A stretch of 64,000 bases of DNA from DATCMU01 sp036563245 (GTDB lineage: Bacteria; Pseudomonadota; Alphaproteobacteria; Rhizobiales; Devosiaceae): assembly GCA_036563245.1 (NCBI GenBank), contig DATCMU010000021.1, positions 1 to 64,000 of the forward strand. The letters run 5' to 3'. The notes under the pieces are model-generated. The model was not told the origin of the DNA. It searched no databases and worked only from the letters and a program-made list of their open reading frames with translations. A program made the translations under genes and the position numbers. Positions 53,598-62,771 of this stretch are shown one piece after another (position 1 is the stretch's first letter; every line of letters begins with the position of its first letter).

Positions 53598-55136
53598 ATG
53601 GATGTGTTCGCCTCGCTGCTGCACGGTTTCGCCGTTGCGCTGACCGCGCAGAATCTCATGCTGGCGCTCCTCGGATGCGCGCTCGGCACGGTCATCGGCG
53701 CCCTGCCCGGGCTTGGCCCTTCCAACGGGGTGGCGATCCTCATTCCGCTCGCCTTCACGCTGGGACTGCCGGCGACGCCGGCCCTCATCCTTCTCACCAG
53801 CGTCTATTACGGCGCCATGTATGGCGGGCGCATCTCCTCGGTGCTGCTCAACATTCCCGGCGACGAACCGGCGCTGATGACAACGCTAGACGGCTATCCC
53901 ATGGCCCGAAACGGCCAGGCGGGCGAGGCTCTCGCGCTCTCGGGCTTCGCCTCGTTCGTGGGGGCTTTCTTTGCCACCTGGGGACTGGTCTTCCTGGCGC
54001 CGCAACTGGTCAAGCTGGCGCTTCTGTTCGGCCCGGCCGAATATTTCGCGCTGTTCACGCTGGCATTCGCCACGCTGGGCGGGATCACCAGCCGCAACCA
54101 GTCCAAATCGGTGATCGCGGCGGCGCTCGGGCTCGGCATCGCCATGATCGGGGTGGATCACCAGACCGGCGTACCGCGCCTGACCTTCGGCGAGATCCAT
54201 CTGTATGACGGCATCAATTTCCTCGTTGCCATCGTGGGTCTGTTCGCGATCTCGGAAGTGTTCCTGTTTCTCGAGCACAAGGGCGAGGGCGAACACGGCA
54301 AGGCCCCGGCGCTCGGGCGCATTACCGCGCCACTCTCGATGATCAGGCAGACCAGTGGCTCGATGGCGCGCGGCACGGTGCTCGGCTTCGTTGCTGGCGT
54401 ACTGCCGGGTGCAGGCGCGTCGCTGGGCTCGTTCATCGCCTACACGGTCGAAAAGCGCCTCAAGGACAAGCACGGCACCTTCGGGAAAGGCGATCCGCGC
54501 GGCGTCGCCGCGCCGGAAGCCGGCAACAACGCGGCGGCCGGCGGGGCGCTCGTGCCGATGCTGGCGCTCGGCGTTCCCGGATCGGGCACCACGGCGGTGT
54601 TGCTGGCCATGCTCATGGCGCTCAACATCACCCCGGGCCCGCTGCTCTTCGCCCAGCAACCCGACGTCGTATGGGGCCTGATCGCCGCCCTGTTCATCGG
54701 CAATGTGATGCTTCTGGCGCTCAATATCCCCATGGTGGGCATCTTCGTGCGCGTGTTGCAGGTGCCCTCGAAATACTTGATGCCGGCGGTCGCCATGATC
54801 TCGTTCGTGGGCATCTACGGGGTCTCGGGTTCGACGTTCGACCTTCTGGTGATGATCATCTTCGGCGTGCTCGGCTATGTCCTGCGCAAGCTTGACGTGC
54901 CGATGGTGCCGGTCATCCTGGGCGTGCTGCTGGGCAACAACATGGAGACTAACCTCAGGCGCGCCCTGACCATCTCGGACGGCGACTGGTCGATCCTGTG
55001 GGGCTCCTGGCTGGCGATCCTGCTGTGGGCCATGGCGATTGTCGGCTTTATCGCGCCGCTGGTGGTGGGCCGGTTCTTCAGGGTGACCCGACAGCCCGCG
55101 CTTGAGGAGAAGGCGGAGACCGCCGATCCAGACTGA
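53598..55136 (+). CDS. Tripartite tricarboxylate transporter large membrane subunit TctA-like
   Basis: 512 aa with about 11-12 TM helices. The family motif lies at GALPGLGPSNGVAILIPLAFTLG, with YGAMYGGRISSVLLNIPGDEPA and GVLPGAGASLGSFIAY. It is the main permease of the tctCBA carrier, driven by an ion gradient. It starts two bases after the tctB stop. A 9-bp inverted repeat follows at 55151-55196. Confidence 0.93.
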   Translation: MDVFASLLHGFAVALTAQNLMLALLGCALGTVIGALPGLGPSNGVAILIPLAFTLGLPATPALILLTSVYYGAMYGGRISSVLLNIPGDEPALMTTLDGYPMARNGQAGEALALSGFASFVGAFFATWGLVFLAPQLVKLALLFGPAEYFALFTLAFATLGGITSRNQSKSVIAAALGLGIAMIGVDHQTGVPRLTFGEIHLYDGINFLVAIVGLFAISEVFLFLEHKGEGEHGKAPALGRITAPLSMIRQTSGSMARGTVLGFVAGVLPGAGASLGSFIAYTVEKRLKDKHGTFGKGDPRGVAAPEAGNNAAAGGALVPMLALGVPGSGTTAVLLAMLMALNITPGPLLFAQQPDVVWGLIAALFIGNVMLLALNIPMVGIFVRVLQVPSKYLMPAVAMISFVGIYGVSGSTFDLLVMIIFGVLGYVLRKLDVPMVPVILGVLLGNNMETNLRRALTISDGDWSILWGSWLAILLWAMAIVGFIAPLVVGRFFRVTRQPALEEKAETADPD

Positions 55137-55150
55137 TCGACCGGGGGGCG

Positions 55151-55196
55151 CCTGGACCATCTCGCCTTTTGTTGGACTCAAAATGCTTGGTCCAGG
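55151..55196. repeat. Inverted repeat downstream of tctA
   Basis: CCTGGACCA (55151-55159) and TGGTCCAGG (55188-55196) are exact inverse copies with a 28-base spacer. It may be a weak terminator or transcript-end stabiliser for tctCBA. Confidence 0.45.
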
Positions 55197-55202
55197 TCCG
55201 TG

Positions 55203-55250
55203 AATAGTCTCATGTTGGAATCGGAAAACCGGTACCCGCTTTTCCCGAAC
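55203..55250. repeat. Rhizobial-type intergenic element (ACCGG...CTTTTCC pattern)
   Basis: The stretch GGAAAACCGGTACCCGCTTT resembles the short intergenic element common in Hyphomicrobiales genomes. A relative with ACCGGCATCCA followed by CTTCACC occurs near 63.5 kb. It separates convergent tctA and DUF1003 ends. Confidence 0.4.
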
Positions 55251-55255
55251 TTGCC

Positions 55256-55810
55256 CTAGCGTCCGCTTTCGACCAGCCGCCGCATCATGTTCAGCTGTTC
55301 CTGCTGGGCGTCGAGGATCTCGGTCAGCTGGCGCTGGCGCACTTCGTCCATTTTCTCGTGCAGCGACATGATCTCGAGTTCGGCCTTGAGATTGACCTCA
55401 TAGTCGTGCGCCGCCGCAAGCCGGTCCTTCGACGCCTGCCGGTTCTGGCTCATCATGATCACCGGAGCCTGCACCGCCGCAAGCATGGAGAGAATGAGGT
55501 TGAGGAACACGAAGGGATAGGGATCGAAACGGGCCGCCTGCGGCATCAGCAGCGCATTGGCCGTTACCCAGACCGCGAGCACCACTCCAAAAATGATGAT
55601 GAAGGTCCAGGACCCGCCGAACGCGGCCACGCTGTCGGCAAGACGCTGGCCAAAGGTAAGCTGATCGCGGAAACTGGCGTTGATGTCCCTGGAGATGTGG
55701 GCCCGCTTGGCGATCTGTCGCAACACGCGCTGTTCGCGGGGCGAGAGATCGTCGAAACCCGAGGCCATCAGCCTTTCCGCCAGTTCTCTTGCAGTATTGT
55801 CCATTGTCAT
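55256..55810 (-). CDS. DUF1003 family membrane protein
   Basis: About 184 aa. It has an N-terminal soluble part, then two TM helices (WTFIIIFGVVLAVWVTANALL and FVFLNLILSMLAAVQAPVIMM) and a charged coiled C-terminus with SQNRQASKDRLAAAHDYEVNLKAELEI, the DUF1003 signature. The function is unknown. The start is ATG 55810, preceded by AGGAACG; an upstream extension to 56074 is open but not protein-like. Confidence 0.85.
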   Translation of the reverse strand: MTMDNTARELAERLMASGFDDLSPREQRVLRQIAKRAHISRDINASFRDQLTFGQRLADSVAAFGGSWTFIIIFGVVLAVWVTANALLMPQAARFDPYPFVFLNLILSMLAAVQAPVIMMSQNRQASKDRLAAAHDYEVNLKAELEIMSLHEKMDEVRQRQLTEILDAQQEQLNMMRRLVESGR

Positions 55811-56178
55811 CGTTCCTGTTCCCGCCGCCGGCAATGCAAAGGGCCCGCCGGTCGATCGATAGTGCAATATTGGGAATATTCGACCGCCGCAATTATGGCG
55901 GCCCCGGCTTGCCATGCCTTGCCGGCGCCGTCGCGCGGCGTTGTCCAGTGACGCGGCCCCACAGACCGAAATAGTCCGGAATCCGGCGGAATTGCGGGCA
56001 ATAACGCCGCGCTGCTGCCACGCCACGGCCATATGGGCGCCCAATACTGTTGCCCAAGTGTCACAGTATTGCATTGCATAGGCGCCATGCAGGGGCGAGT
56101 CGAACCGGGATCACATTCTCGCCACATGCCGTTTCTACGGCGCGCCCATCGTTATCTGCAGTGAGTAACCTCCCAGGA
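55811..56178. other. Intergenic region with inverted repeats, DUF1003 / RlpA
   Basis: This 368-bp divergent gap has no supported gene. It holds AATATT-GGG-AATATT (55866-55880), close to the DUF1003 start, and CAATACTG/CAGTATTG (56042-56049 and 56064-56071), flanked by GGCGCC on both sides. These may be operators or a structured leader. Confidence 0.4.
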
Positions 56179-56538
56179 ATGAAGAAAAGACTTGTGATGA
56201 TCATCGCCCTTGCCGGGGCGGTGGTGACGGGTGCGGTCGGCCTGAGTAACGCCGCCAATCCCCAGTGCGGCGGTGCCTCGTGGTATTCGCTTCCCGGCCA
56301 GACCACCGCTTCGGGGAAATCCATGAACCCCAATGCGTTGACGGCGGCGCACAAGACACTCCCGTTCGGCACCAAGGTCAAAGTCGTCAACAAGGTGAAT
56401 GGCAAGTCCATCGTCGTGACCATAAACGACCGCGGCCCGTTCATTTCCGGCCGCATCATCGACCTTACTCCGGCAGGAGCGAAGGTCCTCGGCTTCAAGA
56501 ATGCCGGAGTGACTTCGGTCTGCCTGACACGCATCTGA
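56179..56538 (+). CDS. RlpA-like septal ring lytic transglycosylase domain protein
   Basis: 119 aa: signal peptide (MKKRLVMIIALAGAVVTGAVGLSNA), then a double-psi beta-barrel: GGASWYSLPGQTTASGKSMNP, TAAHKTLPFGTKVKVV and INDRGPFISGRIIDLT, the RlpA/expansin-type active region with Asp in NDRGPF. It lacks a SPOR domain, so it is a minimal RlpA. It probably cuts or binds denuded glycan strands. A strong terminator follows. Confidence 0.88.
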   Translation: MKKRLVMIIALAGAVVTGAVGLSNAANPQCGGASWYSLPGQTTASGKSMNPNALTAAHKTLPFGTKVKVVNKVNGKSIVVTINDRGPFISGRIIDLTPAGAKVLGFKNAGVTSVCLTRI

Positions 56539-56567
56539 TCGTCCCGGGGAACCGGGATCGATTCACC

Positions 56568-56605
56568 AAGGCGCGCGACGGTCTCCGTCCGCGCCTTTTC
56601 TCTTC
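56568..56605 (+). terminator. Intrinsic terminator after rlpA-like gene
   Basis: AAGGCGCG pairs with CGCGCCTT, and GACGG with CCGTC inside, giving a 13-bp stem with one bulged C and a 3-base loop, followed by TTCTCTTCC. Confidence 0.85.
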
Positions 56606-56661
56606 CTCAAAGTGAAAAGTCGCATTCAATTGCGCGCTGGCCTGAAACACAACTCGGCGCT

Positions 56662-57873
56662 ATGACTGTCGCCCTGTTCACAAAGCGGCATGACATGATG
56701 CAGTACTTGCGGGATCTTCCCCCCCAGACCAAGGTCTTTGCGGCCTTCTTCATCTATTCATTCGGCCTTGGCGGGCTCTATCCGCGCATGGGCGACATCC
56801 AGTTGCAGATGGGCGTCGCGGAGGGCGCGCTTGGCCTGAGCCTGATCGGGGCGGCCGTCGGCACGATGATCTCGCTCACCTTCGCCGGGCCGCTGATCGA
56901 GCGCGCCGGCCACCGCCGCACGCTTTTCGTCCTTGTTCCGGCCATGTCGGTCTTCATGGCGCTGGCGTCCTTCGCCGCGACGCCGGCCATGCTCTTTCTC
57001 GCCCTGGTCCCGGCGGGACTTTGCATCGGCGCCGTGGAACAGGTGATCAATGTTGAAGCGGACCGCGTCGAGTACCAGATCGGCCGCCGGCTGATGAGCC
57101 GGGCCCACGCATTCTGGAGTTTCGGGTTCTTCGGCGCGGGGCTGTTCGGCGCCCTTGCAAAGCAGATCGGCATCAGCCCGCAGGTACACCTTCTGATCGT
57201 CATTCCCCTGGTCACAGGCGGCATGTGGCTGTTCCTGTCCGGCTTCCAGCAGGCGCCGCTGCGCGCCGGCACGCGCGTCGAGGCCGCGCCGCGCCTTGCC
57301 CGGCCGACCCTTGGCATTCTCGTACTCGTTGCGATGACGCTGTCGGCGGTCATGCTGGAGGGCGCCGGGGCCGACTGGTCGGCGATCTTCATGCGCAATG
57401 AATTCGCGGTCGCACCCTTTCTTGCCGGTTTCGCCGTAGCGATCGGCGCGCTGGCCCAGGCAACGACCCGCTATTTCGCCGACCGGTTCGTGGAGCGTCA
57501 CAGCCCCATCGTGGTGGCCAGAACCCTGCTCGGCATTCTGGGCGTCGGCGCGACCCTGGTCAGCTTCGCGCCCCACCCCTACGTCGCGCTGGCCGGGTTC
57601 GCGCTGATGGGCGTGGGCACCAGCGCGATTTTCCCGCTCGCCATGTCGGCGGCGGCACAGCGCACCGACCGGCCGTCGGTTTCCAACGTCGCGGCCCTGG
57701 CGCAGCTTTCGTTCGTTGCCTTCCTGCTCGGGCCGCCCCTGCTCGGCTTTGTCGCCGAACATCTTGGCATACGCTGGTCTTTCGGCCTGTGCCTGCCACT
57801 GGTGGCAGTAAGCTTTGCCGCGGCTGCGGGGCTTCGCCCGGCGCTGGGGAAAGCGGCGCCTGCACATGGATAG
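56662..57873 (+). CDS. MFS transporter
   Basis: 403 aa with about 12 TM helices. The N-terminal half has GLYPRMGDIQLQMGVAEGALGLSLIGAAVGTM, resembling the YbjJ/FucP-like bacterial MFS group; the substrate is unknown. ATG 56662 or 56695 may be the start. It overlaps the next gene (mmcB-like) by eight bases. Confidence 0.85.
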   Translation: MTVALFTKRHDMMQYLRDLPPQTKVFAAFFIYSFGLGGLYPRMGDIQLQMGVAEGALGLSLIGAAVGTMISLTFAGPLIERAGHRRTLFVLVPAMSVFMALASFAATPAMLFLALVPAGLCIGAVEQVINVEADRVEYQIGRRLMSRAHAFWSFGFFGAGLFGALAKQIGISPQVHLLIVIPLVTGGMWLFLSGFQQAPLRAGTRVEAAPRLARPTLGILVLVAMTLSAVMLEGAGADWSAIFMRNEFAVAPFLAGFAVAIGALAQATTRYFADRFVERHSPIVVARTLLGILGVGATLVSFAPHPYVALAGFALMGVGTSAIFPLAMSAAAQRTDRPSVSNVAALAQLSFVAFLLGPPLLGFVAEHLGIRWSFGLCLPLVAVSFAAAAGLRPALGKAAPAHG

Positions 57874-58330
57874 CACCGAAACACCATTGGTGGACGGGCG
57901 CCAATCCCCCACCGCGCTCAGGGTGCAGCGCGGCGCAATGCGGTTGCTGCGGGAACGGCTCGATTTCTGCTGCTTCGCCGAAGTGCCGCTGGTCAACGGC
58001 CGACGCGCCGATATCCTGGCCGTGGGGCCCAAAGGCGACATCTGGATCGTGGAGATCAAGTCGAGCCTGGAGGACTTCCGGGTCGATGCCAAGTGGCCCG
58101 AATACAAGGATTTCTGCGACCGGTTCTATTTCGCCAAGCCGCCCGAACTCGATCCGGAAATCTTCCCGGGCGAAGAAGGCCTGATCGTCGCGGACGGCCA
58201 TGGCGGCGAGATCCTGCGCGAGGCCGCGCCCGACCCGATGCCCCCCGCGCGGCGCAAGGCCATGATGCTCAAGCTGGCGCGGCTCGGCGCCGACCGCATT
58301 CACGTCCTGATGGACCCCGGCAAGCCGTAA
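57866..58330 (+). CDS. MmcB-family DNA repair protein
   Basis: 154 aa. It has the MmcB/DUF1052 nuclease-like fold with RADILAVGPKGDIWIVEIKSSLEDFRVDAKWPEY, a PD-(D/E)xK-like pattern (Asp, then Glu-x-Lys). In Caulobacter-type bacteria this protein belongs to the LexA-linked DNA-damage response. It overlaps the MFS gene and converges with the MBL gene. Confidence 0.88.
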   Translation: MDSTETPLVDGRQSPTALRVQRGAMRLLRERLDFCCFAEVPLVNGRRADILAVGPKGDIWIVEIKSSLEDFRVDAKWPEYKDFCDRFYFAKPPELDPEIFPGEEGLIVADGHGGEILREAAPDPMPPARRKAMMLKLARLGADRIHVLMDPGKP

Positions 58331-58337
58331 CCTGGAA

Positions 58338-59966
58338 TCAGGCGTCCTCGGTCTCGCCGCCCGCTGCCTGCTGGCCGCCTTCTTCCGCAAGGATGCGCCG
58401 CAGCTTTTTCATGAGAACCAGCCGTTCCTTGTCGCTCTGGGCCTGGTGCAGTCTCTGGCTTAGCCTGATGGAGAAATCGGAGAACGCATTGTGCCAATCG
58501 AGGTTGAGCTGGGCGGGATCAATGCGCCGCTCCTCGGCCGGCACCCGAGCGCCGACGCCAGCCGCGCGCAGTTCGAAGGCGTCATCGAGCTCGGGCATGA
58601 TGACCTGGTCGCCGCCCAGGCCTTCCTTCATCAGGGCGGCGCGCATGGCGATCCGACCCTGGTCCTCGCCATGGGTGAGGAAGATGGCGCCATGCGCGGG
58701 CAGCCGGCCGTTGATCCAGTCCATCAGCTCGGAGTGGTCGGCATGCGCCGAATAATTGCCGATCGAGCGGATCTGCGCCCTGACCGGCAGCATGTTGCCG
58801 TGAATACGGACTTCGCGCGCGCCAGACTGGATGACCTGACCGAGGGTGCCGGGCGCCTGGTAGCCGACAAACAGCACCGTCGCGCTGGAACGAATGATAT
58901 TGGCGCGAAGGTGATGCTTGATGCGCCCGGCATCGCACATTCCGGAGGCCGACATGATGATGGCGCCCCCCTTGATCTGGTTGATCGCCTTGGATTCCTC
59001 GACGCTCTCGACGATGCGGAACCTTGGATCGTTGAACAATTCGTCAGCGGTCAGCTCCATGTCGGCAAACATGGACGCGTATTTCTTGTAGACGGCGGTC
59101 ACCTTGCGCGCGAGGGGTGAATCCAGGAACACGCGCTGCGGATTGACCTCGCCTTCCTTGATCAGGGTGCCGATGTCATGCAGCAGTTCCTGGCTGCGTT
59201 CGACAGCGAAGGTGGGAATGACCAGATTGCCACCGCGCTCCATCGCCTCGTTTATTTCTGTGCGCAGGGCCTCGCGGCGCTCCTCCAGCGTGTAGGGCGC
59301 CCGATCGCGTCCGCCATAGGTGGATTCGCAAAGGATATAGTCGAAGTCGGCCGGGGCGGACGGCTCGCGATAGAACACTTTCTCGTCCGGTCCCAGATCG
59401 CCGGAAAACAGCAAGTGCACCGGCTTGCCGTCCGCATCGGCAACCTCGACCTCGATCGAGGCCGAGCCAAGGATATGGCCCGCGTTCCAATAGCGCACCC
59501 GCACGCCTTTTCCCGGGGTCACCCACTCCTTGTAGGGATGCCCCACGCGATGCTTGAGCGCCTCGTCAGCGTCCTCGCGCCGATAGAGGGGCTCGACCGG
59601 CTTCTCGCCCCGCCGCCCGCGCTTCTTGTTCTCCCGGTCGGCCTCGAGTTCCTGGATTCCGGCTGCATCCTCGAGCAGGAACTCTTCAAGCGCGCCGGTA
59701 GGTTCGGTCGCGTGCACCGGGCCGCGATAGCCATGCGCAAACAGCTTGGGGATCAGGCCGCAATGGTCGATATGGGCATGGGTGAGCAGCACGAAGTCTA
59801 TGTCCTTCGTGGCAAAGGGAAACGGCTTGAGATTGAGCTCACGGACCGTGCGATTGCCCTGGAACATGCCGCAGTCGACGAGAAACTGCCCGCCTGGATG
59901 CTCAATCCGGTAGCACGATCCGGTGACCGTGCCCGCGGCGCCGTGGAAATGCAACGTGATCGTCAT
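58338..59966 (-). CDS. Beta-CASP metallo-beta-lactamase-fold RNA-processing protein
   Basis: 542 aa. MBL motifs: HAHIDHCG (zinc), AGHILGSASIEVE, FSGDLGP. The beta-CASP insertion includes NLVIPTFAVERSQELLHDI and SASGMCDAGRIKHHL, ending with the His of SAHADHSELMDW and LTHGEDQGR. COG1236-type enzymes are endo/exoribonucleases. The start is ATG 59966, with GAGAGG upstream. Its C-terminus has about 90 extra charged residues. Confidence 0.9.
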   Translation of the reverse strand: MTITLHFHGAAGTVTGSCYRIEHPGGQFLVDCGMFQGNRTVRELNLKPFPFATKDIDFVLLTHAHIDHCGLIPKLFAHGYRGPVHATEPTGALEEFLLEDAAGIQELEADRENKKRGRRGEKPVEPLYRREDADEALKHRVGHPYKEWVTPGKGVRVRYWNAGHILGSASIEVEVADADGKPVHLLFSGDLGPDEKVFYREPSAPADFDYILCESTYGGRDRAPYTLEERREALRTEINEAMERGGNLVIPTFAVERSQELLHDIGTLIKEGEVNPQRVFLDSPLARKVTAVYKKYASMFADMELTADELFNDPRFRIVESVEESKAINQIKGGAIIMSASGMCDAGRIKHHLRANIIRSSATVLFVGYQAPGTLGQVIQSGAREVRIHGNMLPVRAQIRSIGNYSAHADHSELMDWINGRLPAHGAIFLTHGEDQGRIAMRAALMKEGLGGDQVIMPELDDAFELRAAGVGARVPAEERRIDPAQLNLDWHNAFSDFSIRLSQRLHQAQSDKERLVLMKKLRRILAEEGGQQAAGGETEDA

Positions 59967-60064
59967 GAAACCTCTCGCTGGCAGTCGGGCGTGAATGCTC
60001 AACGCCAAGCTGGCCGAGACAGGCAAAAAGGGCAAGCCTGCGCGCGAGGTTTTTCGCTTCAGCG

Positions 60065-60616
60065 CTAGCGCGGGGCGCGTTTCGCCAGAATCCGCTGCAG
60101 GGTCCGCCGATGCATGTTGAGGCGTCGCGCGGTCTCCGAGACATTGCGGTCGCACAATTCGTAGACGCGCTGGATGTGCTCCCAGCGCACCCGGTCGGCA
60201 GACATGGGGTTTTCCGGCGGCTCGGCCTTGACCACGCCATTGGCGACGAACGCCTTGACGATATCGTCGGCGTCGGCGGGCTTGGAGAGGTAGTCCACCG
60301 CCCCCAGCTTCACGGCCGTAACCGCGGTGGCGATATTGCCGTAGCCGGTCAGGATAACCGCACGGGCGTCCGGACGCCGCGCGTGCAGGGCAGAGACGAC
60401 GTCGAGGCCGTGCCCGTCCTCCAGCCGCAGGTCGACCACCGCGAATGCGGGTGGCGCGCTTTCCACCTGCGTCAGACCCGCCGCGACGCTATCGGCGACC
60501 CGAACATCGAAGCCGCGCTTGGCCATGGCGCGTTCGAGCCGGGTAAGAAACGGCTTGTCGTCATCGACCACCAGAAGCGAGGGGTCCCTGGCCAGCAGCT
60601 CTTCGAGATCGTTCAT
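60065..60616 (-). CDS. regA: Redox response regulator, RegA/PrrA/ActR type
   Basis: 183 aa. The receiver domain has phospho-Asp (about D62) in VVDLRLEDGHGLDVV. It ends in a Fis-type HTH (RRLNMHRRTLQRILAKRAPR) highly characteristic of RegA/ActR. It controls respiration, carbon and nitrogen fixation genes when the quinone pool changes. It lies downstream of its kinase partner on the same strand. Confidence 0.93.
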   Translation of the reverse strand: MNDLEELLARDPSLLVVDDDKPFLTRLERAMAKRGFDVRVADSVAAGLTQVESAPPAFAVVDLRLEDGHGLDVVSALHARRPDARAVILTGYGNIATAVTAVKLGAVDYLSKPADADDIVKAFVANGVVKAEPPENPMSADRVRWEHIQRVYELCDRNVSETARRLNMHRRTLQRILAKRAPR

Positions 60617-60681
60617 CGTCTTTCCCCAAAATCGCCGCAACTTACTGCGACCTACGCGCAAAGGTCAAAGGCGGATCGTTT

Positions 60682-61986
60682 TCACGATGTCGCCTCGATG
60701 CCGTGCGGCCACACGATCTCGACCCTGGCGTGCCCCTTTGGCGAGCTGTTCGCAAAGGACAGCCGCGCGCCGGTGCGTTCCAGAAGGGTCTTGGCGATGA
60801 AGACCCCCAGCCCCAGTCCACCGGGCTCTGAATCCTCGGCGCCTGCCCGTTCGCGAGGACGCGAGGTGAGATATGGCTCGCCCAGATGGGCGACCATGTC
60901 GAGGGGAAAGCCCGGACCATCATCATCGATGACGACCGCGATGCGCTCGCCGGCCACGCTGCATGAGATCTGGACGCGGGTGCGCGCGAAATGGGCGGCA
61001 TTCTCGATGAGGTTGCCAATGCCGTAGAGCAGGCCGACATTGCGCGGGATCAGCGGCTCCGTCGCGCCCTCATCCGGCAGCACGATCGCCTTGCCAAGCC
61101 TTTCATAGGGCTTTGCGACTTCGGCGATCAGTTCGTGCAGGGGAATTGCCGCGAACGGTTCCGCGCTCCCGGCCTCCAGATTGCGCAGCTTGGTGAGGAT
61201 GGCGCGGCAGCGCCCGGCCTGCTCGATGATCAGTTCGACATCGTCGGCCAGCGCGCCCGGCTCGACATCGGTGCGCATTTCCTTGGCGGCAAGGGCAATC
61301 GTGGCCAGCGGGGTGCCCAGTTCATGCGCGGCGGCGGCAGCCAGCCCGTCCAGCGCCCGCAAATGCTGCTGGCGGGAAAGCGCCAGTTCGGTCGCGGTGA
61401 GCGCATCGGCAAGCTGGCGCGCCTCGTGTGCGACGCGATTGGTGTAGGCAGCGATGAAGGCAACGCCGCACAGCAGCGAAACCCAGATCCCGACGACATA
61501 GAGATCGTCGAGCACCAGGGGGGTGGCGGGATCCCACGGCAGCGGCAAATGGTAGACCGCCAGGATGCTGGCCAGCACCGCGACGAACAGCGCAAGCAGC
61601 GCCGTCTCGGTCTGGGGCAGGATGGTGGCGGAAACCGAAACCGGGGCAAGCAGCAGCAGGGAGAACGGGTTCTCCAGACCGCCGGTGAGAAACAGCAGTC
61701 CGGCAAGCTGGGCGGTATCGAAGCCGAGCTGGCAGGCGGCAAGCAGGCGGTTGGGCCGGTGACCGGCGCCGTAGCGCAGGATCACGAAGAGATTGAATGC
61801 GGCGGACAGGCCCACCAGCGTCAGGCACCCCAGAAGCGGCAGATCGAAGCCGAGATGGATCGAGACGAACAGTACCCCGGCAAGCTGACCGATAATCGCC
61901 AGCCAGCGCAGCCGAACCAGCGTCTGCAGCCGAAGCGGGCGGTGGTTGGCGGTAGCCGGCGGGCTCGGCCGAGCGGTGTCGGACAT
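60682..61986 (-). CDS. regB: Redox sensor histidine kinase, RegB/PrrB/ActS type
   Basis: 434 aa. Six TM helices in the first 180 residues carry the quinone-binding heptapeptide GGLENPF (102-108). The H-box is AAAHELGTPLATIALAAKEM (His about 221) and the redox-active Cys is in IIEQAGRCRAIL (about 260), with ATPase boxes after that. It senses quinone redox state and phosphorylates RegA. The start is ATG 61986; TTG 62004 is possible. Confidence 0.94.
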   Translation of the reverse strand: MSDTARPSPPATANHRPLRLQTLVRLRWLAIIGQLAGVLFVSIHLGFDLPLLGCLTLVGLSAAFNLFVILRYGAGHRPNRLLAACQLGFDTAQLAGLLFLTGGLENPFSLLLLAPVSVSATILPQTETALLALFVAVLASILAVYHLPLPWDPATPLVLDDLYVVGIWVSLLCGVAFIAAYTNRVAHEARQLADALTATELALSRQQHLRALDGLAAAAAHELGTPLATIALAAKEMRTDVEPGALADDVELIIEQAGRCRAILTKLRNLEAGSAEPFAAIPLHELIAEVAKPYERLGKAIVLPDEGATEPLIPRNVGLLYGIGNLIENAAHFARTRVQISCSVAGERIAVVIDDDGPGFPLDMVAHLGEPYLTSRPRERAGAEDSEPGGLGLGVFIAKTLLERTGARLSFANSSPKGHARVEIVWPHGIEATS

Positions 61987-62152
61987 GACAGTCTGCCCTT
62001 TCAAACCGCCTGTCCGAGGCAGGAAATGCCCGGAAAAGGCGCGCCTATGGGATCAGCTCTTGACGATTTCAAGGGCGAAAATCGGACATCGGCATTCTTG
62101 ACCGGGGCGGCGGGGGTCCCACATCAACCGTGTTCGTGACTGGGAGGTTACA

Positions 62153-62608
62153 ATGAACACTGCAATAGTCAAACCCGCTTGGTCACCCTTGACCATAGCT
62201 CTGATGGTGCTTGGTTTTTTCGTGTTCTGGCCCCTTGGGATGGCCGTGCTCGCCTATATCTTGTGGGGCGAGTATTTCGGTGGTTCGCAGGATCGGGCGG
62301 AACGCTGGATCAGCAAGCAGAAACAATGGGTCAGCGGGAGCCGCAATGGCCGCCGGCATGGTTGCCACGGCTCGCGCGGGGATTCCAGCGGCAATGCCGC
62401 GTTCGATGCCTATCGCGATGAGCAGCTCAAACGGCTCGACGAGGAACGCCGCCGCCTCGACGAAGAGATCGGCGCGTTCCAGGACTACATGCACAACCTG
62501 CGCATGGCCCGCGACCGCGAGGAATTCGACCGCTACATGCGCGAACGCAAGGAGAGCCGCTACCAGAGCGGCGATCAGGGCGGCCGCGAGACGCCCCCGG
62601 CCTACTGA
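62153..62608 (+). CDS. DUF2852 family membrane protein
   Basis: 151 aa. One or two N-terminal TM helices (PLTIALMVLGFFVFWPLGMAVLAYILW) precede a charged coiled-coil (DEQLKRLDEERRRLDEEIGAFQDYMHNLRMARDREEFDRYMRER). This is the DUF2852 pattern, with no known function. GGGAGG lies five bases before the ATG. It is divergent from regB. Confidence 0.88.
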   Translation: MNTAIVKPAWSPLTIALMVLGFFVFWPLGMAVLAYILWGEYFGGSQDRAERWISKQKQWVSGSRNGRRHGCHGSRGDSSGNAAFDAYRDEQLKRLDEERRRLDEEIGAFQDYMHNLRMARDREEFDRYMRERKESRYQSGDQGGRETPPAY

Positions 62609-62664
62609 TCGGCGGCAAGCTCCCCCAAGACGGCGGGCCCTGCCTGGCGAGGCCCGGTGTCGGC

Positions 62665-62700
62665 AGGCGCCTTCCGGAAACGGAAGGCGCCTTGTTTTTT
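62665..62700 (+). terminator. Intrinsic terminator after DUF2852 gene
   Basis: A perfect 12-bp stem (AGGCGCCTTCCG / CGGAAGGCGCCT) with GAAA loop, then TGTTTTTT: a textbook terminator. Confidence 0.93.
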
Positions 62701-62771
62701 GGCAGCGCGCGCCCGACGCTCCAGATAAACTTCGCGGAATACGCGAATCGGTGCGATCCGAAGGCAGGTAA

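Noticed and set aside
55811..56074. N-terminal extension of the DUF1003 protein
   Set aside because: The extra 88 residues are Arg/Ala-rich without domain character; AGGAACG before ATG 55810 marks the likely start.
62059..62073. CTTGA-N5-TCAAG palindrome between regB and the DUF2852 gene, as an FNR box
   Set aside because: The half-sites are one base off the TTGA-N6-TCAA spacing, so it does not fit the family consensus.
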